This document shows positions 7,252-19,700 of a stretch of 64,000 nt of DNA, in pieces. Origin of the DNA: Bathymodiolus brooksi (lineage: Eukaryota > Mollusca > Bivalvia > Mytilida > Modiolidae); contig OY804579.1 of assembly GCA_963680875.1 (NCBI GenBank), positions 31,791,804-31,855,803 of the forward strand, in the 5' to 3' direction. Numbering within the stretch: position 1 is the stretch's first letter; each line of letters starts with the position of its first letter. Under the pieces are notes generated by a model. It was not told the origin of the DNA, ran no database searches, and saw only the letters and a program-made list of their open reading frames with translations. Position numbers and translations under genes: made by a program.

Positions 7252-7737
7252 TTGTATTTTTTATTGTCTTAAATTGTCCTCCTTCTGGTTAACGGTTTTA
7301 CAAGCACACAGTTTAAACACAAAAAGTATTAAAACTGTTCATTGATGAAATTATGTCTGTATTGTAGCGGACCAAATTGAAGTGATGGCTTCTGGATGGA
7401 AAGATGAAGGATTTAGAAGTAAGAAAGATTCCAGAGTGGATTGGAAAGAACAACTAAACTATCGTATAGATCAAGTTAACAGTGAAGGATCATCTCTTCT
7501 TTATTATGGCTGTATGTATAAATAGTAGATATAAAATGTCCCATTCACAGTCAGAGGGCATCCCTCCACCATTAATTATTACAAATGTGTGTATAATATC
7601 TTCCATATGCCCGTATTACAAGGAAATAAGGGAACTATCATATAAATAATATAAATCAAATGAATTAAAAAACTTCAATATCAATCAAAATTGTAATCTC
7701 GAATTTAAATGGATTCGTAATAGAGCGGTTAAAAAAC
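7252..7737. other. AT-rich unique spacer before array 2
   Basis: Apart from the possible exon at 7368-7511, this stretch holds no ORF, RNA gene or repeat I can support. It is AT-rich with several short poly-A and poly-T runs. Confidence 0.4.
7368..7511 (+). other. Possible orphan coding exon (48 codons), function unknown
   Basis: A 144-nt stretch is open and less AT-rich in character than its surroundings. It includes ATG 7385-7387 in a good context (G at -3, G at +4) and reads MASGWKDEGFRSKKDSRV, then DWKEQLNYRIDQVNSEG, then SSLLYYG. It is bounded by a plausible acceptor (ttgtag, AG ending 7367) and a plausible donor (GTATGT at 7512-7517). Without splicing it would be a 46-residue ORF ending at TAG 7523-7525. 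The composition is charged and protein-like, but I recognise no family. The acceptor's pyrimidine tract is poor. Confidence 0.25.
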
Positions 7738-7781
7738 AATAAAGACGTAGATATCTAATTTAGTGCGCACGACGCATTTCT
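7738..7781 (+). repeat. R3: left half of a third dispersed repeat copy, fused to array 2
   Basis: AATAAA (7738-7743), gacgtagatatctaatttagtg, then cgacgcatttctgg match the upstream halves of R1 and R2 in order. At the point where R1 and R2 carry their single monomer, this copy passes straight into the 56-kb array. The right half of R3 is not in the window. Confidence 0.75.
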
Positions 7782-9719
7782 GGAATAACCTTCATCGGAT
7801 ACGCTCACAGTCAAAAGATTGGAATAACCTTCATCGGATACGATCACAGTCAAAAGATTGGAATAACCTTCATCGGATACGCTCACAGTTAGCAGATTGA
7901 AATAACCTTCATCGGATACGCTCACAGTTAGAAGATTGGAATAACCTTCATCGGATATACTCACAGTCAAAAGATTGGAATAACCTTCTTCGGATACCCT
8001 CACAGTCAAAAGATTGGAATAGCCTTCATCGGATACGCTCAGTCAAAAGATTGGAATAACCTTCATCGGATACACTCACAGTCAAAAGATTGGAATAACC
8101 TTTATCGGATACGCTCACAGTCAAAAGATTGGAATAACCTTTATCGGATACGCTCACAGTCAAAAGATTGGAATAACCTTCATCGGATACGCTCACAGTC
8201 AGAAGATTGGAATAACCTTCATCGGATACCCTCACAGTCAAAAGATTGGAATAATCGTTATCGGATACGCTCAGTCAAAAGATTGGAATAACATTTATCG
8301 GATACGCTCACAGTCAAAAGATTGGAATAACCTTCATCGGATACGCTCACAGTCAAAAGATTGGAATAATCGTTATCGGATACGCTCAGTCAAAAGATTG
8401 GAATAACATTTATCGGATACGCTCACAGTCAAAATATTGGAATAACCTTCATCGGATACGCTCACAGTCAAAATATTGGAATAACCTTCATCGGATATGC
8501 TCACAGTCAAAAGATTGGAATAACCTTAATCGGATATGCTCATAGTCAAAAGATTGGAATAACCTTCATCGGATACGCTCATAGTCAAAAGATTGGAATA
8601 ACCTTCATCGGATACGCTCACAGTCAAAATATTGGAATAACCTTCATCGGTTACGCTCACAGTCAAAAGATTGGAATAACCTTCATCGGATATGCTCATA
8701 GTCATAATATTGGAATAACCTTCATCGGATACGCTCACAGTCAAAAGATTGGAATAAGCTTCATCGGATACACACACAGTCAAACGATTGGAATAACCTT
8801 CATCGGATATGCTCACAGTCAAAAGATTGGAAAAACCTTCATCAGATACGTTCACAGTCAAAAGATTGGAATAACCTTCATCGGATACGCTCACAGTCAA
8901 AAGATTGGAATAACCTTCATCGGATACGCTCACAGTCAAATGATTGGAATAACCTTCATCGGATACGCTCACAGTCAAAAGATTGGAATAACCTTCATCG
9001 GATACGCTCACAGTCAAAAGATTGGAATAACCTTCATCGGATACGCTCACAGTCAGAAGATTGGAATAACCTTCATCGGATACACTCACAGTCAAAAGAT
9101 TGGAATAACCTTCATCGGATACGCTCACAGTCAAAAGATTGGAATAACCTTCATCGGATACCCTCACAGTCAAAAGATTGGAATAACCTTCATCGGATAC
9201 GCTCACAGTCAAAAGATTGGAATAACCTTCATCGGATACGCTCACAGTCAGAAGATTGGAATAACCTTCATCGGATACCCTCACAGTCAAAAGATTGGAA
9301 TAACCTTCATCGGATACGCTCACAGTCAAAAGATTGGAATAACCGTTATCGGATACGCTCAGTCAAAAGATTGGAATAACATTTATCGGATACGCTCACA
9401 GTCAAAATATTGGAATAAACTTCATCGGATACGCTCACAGTCAAAAGATTGGAATAACCTTCATCGGATACGGTCACAGTCAAAAGATTGGAATAACATT
9501 CATCGGATACGCTCACATCAAACGATTGGAATAACCTTCAACGGATACGCTCACAGTCAAACGATTGGAATAACCTTCATCGGATACGCTCACAGTCAAA
9601 AGATTGGAATAACCTTCATCTGATACGCACACAGTCAAAAGATTGGAATAATCTTCATCGGATACGCTCACAGTCAAAAGATTGGAATAACCGTCATCGG
9701 ATACGCTCAGTCAAACGAT

Positions 9720-12700
9720 TGGAATAACCTTCATCAGATACGCTCACAGTCAAACGATTGTAATAACCTTCATCGGATACGCTCAGTCAAAAGATAGGAA
9801 TAACCTTCATCGGATACGCTCACAGCCAAACGATTGGAATAACCTTCATCGGATACGTTCACAGTCAAAATATTGGAATAACCTTCATCGGATACGCTCA
9901 GTCAAAAGATTGGAATAACCTTCATCGGATAACCTCACAGTCAAAAGATTGGAATAACCTTCATCGGATACGCTCACAGTCAAAAGATTGGAATAACCTT
10001 CATCGGATACCCTCACAGTCAAACGATTGGAATAACCTTCATCGGATACGCTCACATTCAAACGATTGGAATAACCTTCATCGAATACGCTCACAGTCAA
10101 AAGATTGGAATAACCTTCATCGGATACGCCCACAATCAAAAGATTGGAATAACATTCATCGGATACGCTCACAGTCAAAAGATTGGAATAACCTTCGTCG
10201 GATATGCTCATAGTCAAAAGATTGGAATAAGCTTCATCGGTTATGCTCACAATCAAACGATTGGAATAGCCTTCATCGGATATGCTCACAGTCAAAAGAT
10301 TGGAATAACCTTCATCGGATATGCTCACAGTCAAAATATTGGAATAACCTTCATCGGATACGCTCACAGTCAAAAGATTGGAATAACCTTCATCGGATAC
10401 GCTCACAGTCAAACGATTGGAATAACCTTCATCGGATACGCTCACAGTCAAACGATTGGAATAACCTTCATCAGATACGCTCACAGTCAAAAGATTGGAA
10501 TAACCTTCATCGGATACGCTCAGAGTCAAAAGATTGGAATAACCTTCATCTGATACGCTCACAGTCAAAAGATTGGAATAACCTTCATCGGATACGCTCA
10601 GAGTCAAAAGATTGGAATAACCTTCATCGGATACGCTCACAGTCAAACGATTGGAATAATCTTCATCGGATACGCTCACAGTCAAACGATTGGAATAACA
10701 TTCATCGGATACGCTCACAGTCAAAAGATAGGAATAAGCTTAATCGGATACGCTCACAGTCAAAAGATTGGAATAATCTTCATCGGATACGCTCACAGTC
10801 AAACGATTGGAATAACATTCATCGGATACGCTCACAACCAAAAGATTGGAATAAGCTTCATCGAATACGCTCACAGTCAAAAGATTGGAATAACCTTCAT
10901 CGGATACGCTCACAGTCAAACGATTGGAATAACCTTCATCGGATATGCTCACAGTCAAAAGATTGGAATAACCTTCATCGGATATGCTCACAGTCAAAAT
11001 ATTGGAATAACCTTCATCGGATACGCTCACAGTTAAAAGATTGGCATAACCTTCATCGGATACGTTCACAGTCAAACGATTGGAATAACCTTCATCGGAT
11101 ACGCTCACAGTCAAACGATTGGAATAACCTTCATCGGATACGCTCACAGTCAAAATATTTGAATAACCTTCATCGGATACGCTCACAGTCAAAAGATTGG
11201 AATAATCTTCATCGGATACGCTCACAGTCAAAATATTGGAATAACCTTCATCGGATACGCTCACAGTCAAAAGATTGGAATAACCTTCATCGGATACGTT
11301 CACAGTCAAACGATTGGAATAACCTTCATCGGATACGCTCACAGTCAAACGATTGGAATAACCTTCATCAGATACGCTCACAGTCAAAAAATTTGAATAA
11401 CCTTCATCGGATACGCTCACAGTCAAAAGATTGGAATAACCTTCATCGGATATGCTCACAGTCAAACGATTGGAATAACCTTCATCGGATACGCTCACAG
11501 TCAAACGATTGGAATAACCTTCATCGGATACGCTCACACTCAAAGGATTGGAATAACCTTCATCGATACGCTCACAGTCAAAAGATTGGAATAACCTTCA
11601 TCGGATACGCTCACAGTCAAAAGATTGGAATAACCTTCGTCGGATATGCTCACAATCAAAAGATTGGAAAAACCGTCATCAGATACGTTCACAGTTAAAA
11701 TATTGGAATAACCTTCATCGGATACGCTCACAGTCAAATGATTGGAATAACCTTCATCGGATTCGCTCAGTCAAAAGATTGGAATAATCTTCATCAGATA
11801 CGCTTCACAGTCAACAGATTGGAATAACCTTCATCGGATACGCTCAGAGTCAAAAGATTGGAATAACCGTTATCGAATACGCTCACAGTCAAAAGATTGG
11901 AATAACCGTTATTGGATACGTTCCCAGTCAGAAAATTGGAATAACTTTCATCGGATACGCTCACAGTCAAACGATTGGAATAACCTTCATCGGATACGCT
12001 CACAGCAAAAAGATTGGAATAAGCTTCATCGGATACGCTCACAGTCGAAAGAATGGAATAAGCTTAATCGGATACGCTCACAGTCAAAAGATTGGAATAA
12101 TCTTCATCGGATACGCTCACAGTCAAACGATTGGAATAACATTCATCGGATACGCTCACAGTCAAACGATTGTAATAACCTTCATCGGATACGCTCAGTC
12201 AAAAGATAGGAATAACCTTCATCAGATACGCTCACAGTCAAACGATTGTAATAACCTTCATCGGATACGCTCAGTCAAAAGATAGGAATAACCTTCATCG
12301 GATACGCTCACAGCCAAACGATTGGAATAACCTTCATCGGATACGTTCACAGTCAAAATATTGGAATAACCTTCATCGGATACGCTCAGTCAAAAGATTG
12401 GAATAACCTTCATCGGATAACCTCACAGTCAAAAGATTGGAATAACCTTCATCGGATACGCTCACAGTCAAAAGATTGGAATAACCTTCATCGGATACGC
12501 TCACAGTCAAAAGATTGGAATAACCTTCATCGGATACGCCCACAATCAAAAGATTGGAATAACATTCATCGGATACGCTCACAGTCAAAAGATTGGAATA
12601 ACCTTCGTCGGATATGCTCATAGTCAAAAGATTGGAATAAGCTTCATCGGTTATGCTCACAATCAAACGATTGGAATAACCTTCATCGGATATGCTCACA

Positions 12701-14731
12701 GTCAAAAGATTGGAATAACCTTCATCGGATATGCTCACAGTCAAAATATTGGAATAACCTTCATCGGATACGCTCACAGTCAAAAGATTGGAATAACCTT
12801 CATCGGATACGCTCACAGTCAAACGATTGGAATAACCTTCATCTAATACGCTCACAGTCAAACGATTGGAATAACCTTCATCAGATACGCTCACAGTCAA
12901 AAGATTGGAATAACCTTCATCGGATACGCTCAGAGTCAAAAGATTGGAATAACCTTCATCTGATACGCTCACAGTCAAAAGATTGGAATAACCTTCATCG
13001 GATACGCTCACAGTCAAAAGATTGGAATAACCTTCATCGGATACGCTCAGAGTCAAACGATTGGAATAACCTTCATCGGATACGCTCACAGTCAAACGAT
13101 TGGAATAATCTTCATCGGATACGCTCACAGTCAAACGATTGGAATAACATTCATCGGATACGCTCACAGTCAAAAGATTGGAATAAGCTTAATCGGTTAC
13201 GCTCACAGTCAAAAGATTGGAATAATCTTCATCGGATACGCTCACAGTCAAACGATTGGAATAACATTCATCGGATACGCTCACAACCAAAAGATTGGAA
13301 TAAGCTTCATCGGATACGCTCACAGTCAAAAGATTGGAATAACCTTCATCGGATACGCTCACAGTCAAACGATTGGAATAACCTTCATCGGATATGCTCA
13401 CAGTCAAAAGATTGGAATAACCTTCATCGGATATGCTCACAGTCAAAATATTGGAATAACCTTCATCGGATACGCTCACAGTTAAAAGATTGGCATAACC
13501 TTCATCGGATACGTTCACAGTCAAACGATTGGAATAACCTTCATCGGATACGCTCACAGTCAAACGATTGGAATAACCTTCATCAGATACGCTCACAGTC
13601 AAAATATTTGAATAACCTTCATCGGATACGCTCACAGTCAAAAGATTGGAATAATCTTCATCGGATACGCTCACAGTCAAAAGATTGGAATAACCTTCAT
13701 CGGATACGCTCACAGTCAAACGATTGGAATAACCTTCATCGGATATGCTCACAGTCAAAAGATTGGAATAACCTTCATCGGATATGCTCACAGTCAAAAT
13801 ATTGGAATAACCTTCATCGGATACGCTCACAGTCAAAAGATTGGAATAACCTTCATCGGATACGTTCACAGTCAAACGATTGGAATAACCTTCATCGGAT
13901 ACGCTCACAGTCAAACGATTGGAATAACCTTCATCAGATACGCTCACAGTCAAAAAATTTGAATAACCTTCATCGGATACGCTCACAGTCAAAAGATTGG
14001 AATAACCTTCATCGGATATGCTCACAGTCAAACGATTGGAATAACCTTCATCGGATACGCTCACAGTCAAACGATTGGAATAACCTTCATCGGATACGCT
14101 CACACTCAAAGGATTGGAATAACCTTCATCGATACGCTCACAGTCAAAAGATTGGAATAACCTTCATCGGATACGCTCACAGTCAAAAGATTGGAATAAC
14201 CTTCGTCGGATATGCTCACAATCAAAAGATTGGAAAAACCGTCATCAGATACGTTCACAGTTAAAATATTGGAATAACCTTCATCGGATACGCTCACAGT
14301 CAAATGATTGGAATAACCTTCATCGGATTCGCTCAGTCAAAAGATTGGAATAATCTTCATCAGATACGCTTCACAGTCAACAGATTGGAATAACCTTCAT
14401 CGGATACGCTCAGAGTCAAAAGATTGGAATAACCGTTATCGAATACGCTCACAGTCAAAAGATTGGAATAACCATTATTGGATACGTTCCCAGTCAGAAA
14501 ATTGGAATAACTTTCATCGGATACGCTCACAGTCAAACGATTGGAATAACTTTCATCGGATACGCTCACAGCAAAAAGATTGGAATAAGCTTCATCGGAT
14601 ACGCTCACAGTCGAAAGAATGGAATAAGCTTAATCGGATACGCTCACAGTCAAAAGATTGGAATAATCTTCATCGGATACGCCCACAGTCAAACGATTGG
14701 AATAACATTCATCGGATACGCTCACAACCAA
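9720..14731. repeat. Segmental duplication inside array 2, about 2.5 kb, two copies
   Basis: The block at about 9720-12165 is repeated at about 12210-14731 with the same order of rare monomers. The offset is 2,488 bp at the left, 2,449 in the middle and 2,566 at the right, so the copies differ by whole-monomer gains or losses (39 and 117 bp). Shared markers include the ggataacctcacag monomer, the cactcaaaggattgg monomer followed by ttcatcgatacg, the gttcccagtcagaaaattgg monomer and the gtcgaaagaatgg monomer. Confidence 0.8.
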
Positions 14732-16249
14732 AAGATTGGAATAAGCTTCATCGGATACGCTCACAGTCAAAAGATTGGAATAAGCTTAATCGGATACGCT
14801 CACAGTCAAAAGATTGGAATAATCTTCATCGGATACGCTCACAGTCAATAGATTGGAATAACCTTCATCAGATACGCTTCACAGTCAACAGATTGGAATA
14901 ACCTTCATCGGATACGCTCAAAGTCAAAAGATTGGAATAACCGTTATAGGATACGCTCACAGTCAAAAGATTGGAATAACCTTCATCAGATACGCTCACA
15001 GTCAAAAGATTGGAATACCCTTCATCGGATACTCTAAGTCAAACGATTGGAATAACCTTCATCGGATATGCTCATAGTCAAAAGATTGGAATAACCTTCA
15101 TCGGATACGCTCACAATCAAAAGATTGGAATAAGCTTCATCGGATACGCTCACTGTCAAACGATTGGAATAACCTTCATCGGATATGCTCATAGTCAAAA
15201 GATTGGAAAAACCTTCATCAGATACGTTCACAGTCAAAAGATTGGAATAACCTTCATCGGATACGCTCACAGTCAAAAGATTGGAATAACCTTCATCGGA
15301 TACGCTCACAATCAAAAGATTGGAATAACATTCATCGGATACGCTCACAATCAAAAGATTGGAATAACCTTCATCAGATACGTTCACAGTCCATAGATTG
15401 GAATAACCTTCATCGGATACGCTCACAGTCAAAAGATTGGGATAACCTTCATCGGATACGCTCACAGTCAAACGATTGGAATAACCTTCATCGGATACGC
15501 TCAGTCAAATGATTGGAATAACCTTCATCGGATATTCTCACAGTCAAAAGATTGGAATAACCTTCATCGGATATGCTCACAGTCAAAATATTGGAATAAC
15601 CTTCATCGGATACGCTCACAGTCAAAAGATTGGAATAACCTTCATCGGATACCCTCACAGTCAAACGATTGGAATAACCTTCATCGGATACGCTCACAGT
15701 CAAACGATTGGAATAACCTTCATCAGATACGCTCACAGTCAAAAGATTGGAATAACCTTCATCGGATACGCTCAGAGTCAAAAGATTGGAATAACCTTCA
15801 TCGGATACGCTCACAGTCAAAAGATTTGAATAACCTTCATCGGATACGCTCACAGTCAAAAGATTGGAATAACCTTCATCGGATACGCTCACAGTTAAAC
15901 GATTGGAATAACCTTCATCGGATACGCTCACAGTCAAACGATTGGAATAACCTTCATCGGATACGCTCACACTCAAAAGATTGGAATAACCTTCATCGAT
16001 ACGTTCACAGTCAAAAGATTGGAATAACTTTCATCGGATACGCTCACAGTCAAAAGATTGGAATAACCTTCGTCGGATATGCTCACAATCAAAAGATTGA
16101 AAAAACCTACATCGGATACGTTCGCAGTTAAAATATTGGAATAGCCTTCCTCGGATACGCTCACAGTCAAAAAATTGGAATAACCTTCATCGGATACGCT
16201 CACAGTCAAATGATTGGAATAACCTTCATCGGATTCGCTCAGTCAAAAG

Positions 16250-16700
16250 ATTGGAATAACCTTCATCGGATACGCTCAGTCAAAAGATTGGAATAACCTT
16301 CATCGGATACGCTCACAGTCAAAAGATGGGAATAACTTTCATCGGATACGCTCACAGTCAAAAGATTGGAATAAGCTTCATCGGATACGCTCACAGTCAA
16401 AAGATTGGAATAAGCTTAATCGGATACGCTCACAGTCAAAAGATTGGAATAACCTTCATCGGATATACTCATTCAAAAGATTGGAATAACCTTCATCGGA
16501 TACGCTCAGTCAAAAGATTGGAATAACCTTCATCGGATACGCTCACAGTCAAAAGATGGGAATAACTTTCATCGGATACGCTCACAGTCAAAAGATTGGA
16601 ATGAGCTTCATCGGATACGCTCACAGTCAAAAGATTGGAATAAGCTTAATCGGATACGCTCACAGTCAAAAGATTGGAATAACCGTCATCAGATACGCTT
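16250..16700. repeat. Local 230-bp duplication in array 2
   Basis: The marker agatgggaataactttcatc occurs at about 16325 and 16555. It is followed both times by the same three HindIII-containing or related monomers and preceded by two short (37-bp) monomers. The copies differ by a few bases. Confidence 0.7.
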
Positions 16701-19700
16701 CACAGTCAAAAGATTGGAATAACCATTACCGGATACGCTCACAGTCAAAAGATTGGAATAACCGTTAACGGATACGTTCCCAGTCAAAAGATTGGAATAA
16801 CCTTCATCGGATACGCTCACAGTCAAACGATTGGAATAACCTTCATCGGATACGCTCACAGCCAAAAGATTGGAATAAGCTTCATCGGATACGTTCACAG
16901 TCAAAAGATTGGAATAAGCTTAATCGGATACGCTCACGTTCAAAAGATTGGAATAATCTTCATCGGATACGCTCACAGTCAAAAGATTGGAATAACCTTC
17001 ATCGGATACTCTAAGTCAAAAGATTGGAATAACCTTCATCGGATATGCTCATAGTCAAACGATTGGAATAAGCTTCATCGGATACGCTCACTGTTAAACG
17101 AATGGAATAATCTTCATCGGTTATGCTCATAGTCAAAAGATTGGAATAACCTTCATCAGATACGTTCACAGTCAAAAGATGGGAAAACCTTCATCGGATA
17201 CGCTCACAGTCAAATGATTGGAATAACCTTCATCGGATACGCTCACAGTCAAAAGATTGGAATAACCTTCATCGGATGCGCTCACAGTCAAAAGATTGGA
17301 ATAACCTTCATCGGATATGCTCATTCAAAAGATTGGAATAATCTTCATCGGATACGCTCACAGTCAAACGATTGGAATAACCTTCATCGGATACGTTCAC
17401 AGTCAAAAGATTGGAATAACCTTCATCGGATACGCTCAGTCAAAAGATTGGAATAACCTTCATCTGATACGCTCACAGTCAAAAGATTGGAATAACCTTC
17501 ATCGGATACGCTCACAGTCAAAAGATTGGAATAACCTTCATCGGATACCCTCACAGTCAAACGATTGGAATAACCTTCATCGAATACGCTCACATTCAAA
17601 CGATTGGAATAACCTTCATCGAATACGTTCACAGTCAAAAGATTGGAATAACCTTCATCGGATACGCTCACAGTCAAATGATTGGAATAACCTTCATCGG
17701 ATTCGCTCAGTCAAAAGATTGGAATAACCTTCATCGGATACGCTCATAGTCAAAAGATTGGAATAAGCTTCATCGGTTATGCTCATAATCAAAAGATTGG
17801 AATAACCTTCATCGGATACGTTCACAGTCAAAAGATTGGAATAACCTTCATCGGATACGCTCACAGTCAAAAGATTGGAATAACCTTCATCGGATACCCT
17901 CACAGTCAAACGATTGGAATAACCTTCATCGAATACGCTCACATTCAAACGATTGGAATAACCTTCATCGAATACGTTCACAGTCAAAAGATTGGAATAA
18001 CCTTCATCGGATACGCTCACAGTCAAAAGATTGGAATAACCTTCATCGGATTCGCTCAGTCAAAAGATTGGAATAACCTTCATCGGATACCCTCACAGTC
18101 AAAAGATTGGAATAACCTTCATCGGATACGCTCAGTCAAAAGATTGGAATAACCTTCATCGGATATGCTCATGGTCAAAAGATTGGAATAACCTTCATCG
18201 GATATGCTCACAGTCAAAAGATTGGAATAACCTTCATCGGATATGCGCATTCAAAAGATTGGAATAACCTTCATCAGATACGTTCACAGTCCAAGGATTG
18301 GAATAACCTTCATCGGATACGCTCACAGTCAAAAGATTGGGATAACCTTCATCAGATACGCTCACAGTCAAACGATTGGAATAACCTTCATCGGATACGC
18401 TCACAGTCAAAAGATTGGAATAACCTTCATCGGATACGCTCACAGTCAAAAATTGGAATAACCTTCATCGTATACGCTCACAGTCAAAAGATTGGAATAA
18501 CCTTCATCGGATACGGTCACAGTCAAAAGATTGGAATAACATTCATCGGATACGCTCACATCAAACGATTGGAATAACCTTCAACGGATACGCTCACAGT
18601 CAAACGATTGGAATAACCTTCATCGGATACGCTCACAGTCAAAAGATTGGAATAACCTTCATCTGATACGCTCACAGTCAAAAGATTGGAATAATCTTCA
18701 TCGGATACGCTCACAGTCAAAAGATTGGAATAACCTTCATCGGATACGCTCACAGTCAAACGATTGGAATAACCTTCATCGGATACGCTCACAGTCAAAC
18801 GATTGGAATAACCTTCATCGGATACGCTCACAGTCAAAAGATAGGAATAACCTTCATCGGATACGCTCACAGCCAAACGATTGGAATAACCTTCATCGGA
18901 TACATTCACAGTCAAAAGATTGGAATAACCTTCATCGGATACGCTCAGTCAAAAGATTGGAATAACCTTCATCGGATAACCTCACAGTCAAAAGATTGGA
19001 ATAACCTTCATCGGATACGTTCACAGTCAAAAGATTGGAATAACCTTCATCGGATACCCTCACAGTCAAACGATTGGAATAACCTTCATCGGATACGCTC
19101 ACATTCAAACGATTGGAATAACATTCATCGAATACGCTCACAGTCAAAAGATTGGAATAACCTTCATCGGATACGCCCACGATCAAAAGATTGGAATAAC
19201 CTTCATCGGATACGCTCACAGTCAAAAGATTGGAATAACCTTCGTCGGATATGCTCATAGTCAAAAGATTGGAATAAGCTTCATCGGTTATGCTCACAAT
19301 CAAAAGATTGGAAAAACCTTCATCAGATACGTTCACAATTAAAATATTGGAATAACCTTCATCGGATACGCTCACAGTCAAAAGATTGGAATAACCTTCA
19401 TCGGATACGCTCACAGTCAAATGATTAGAATAACCTTCATCGGATACGCTCACAGTCAAAAGATTGGGATAACCTTCATCGGATACGCTCACAGTCAAAC
19501 GATTGGAATAAGCTTAATCGGATACGCTCACAGTCAAAAGATTGGAATAACCTTCATCGGATACGCTCACAGTCAAACGATTGGAATAACCTTCATCGGA
19601 TACGCTCTCAGTCAAACGATTGGAATAACCTTCATCGGATACGCTCACAGTCAAAAGATAGGAATAACCTTCATCGGATACGCTCACAGTCAAACGATTG

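Noticed and set aside
5871..7743. AATAAA strings at 5871, 6942 and 7738 as functional polyadenylation signals
   Set aside because: They are homologous positions in three copies of one dispersed repeat and follow no supported gene, so shared descent explains them.
1..7800. Common origin of array 1 and array 2 monomers
   Set aside because: The best rotation I tried matched about 16 of 39 bases, which is near what choosing the best rotation gives by chance. Only the period is shared.
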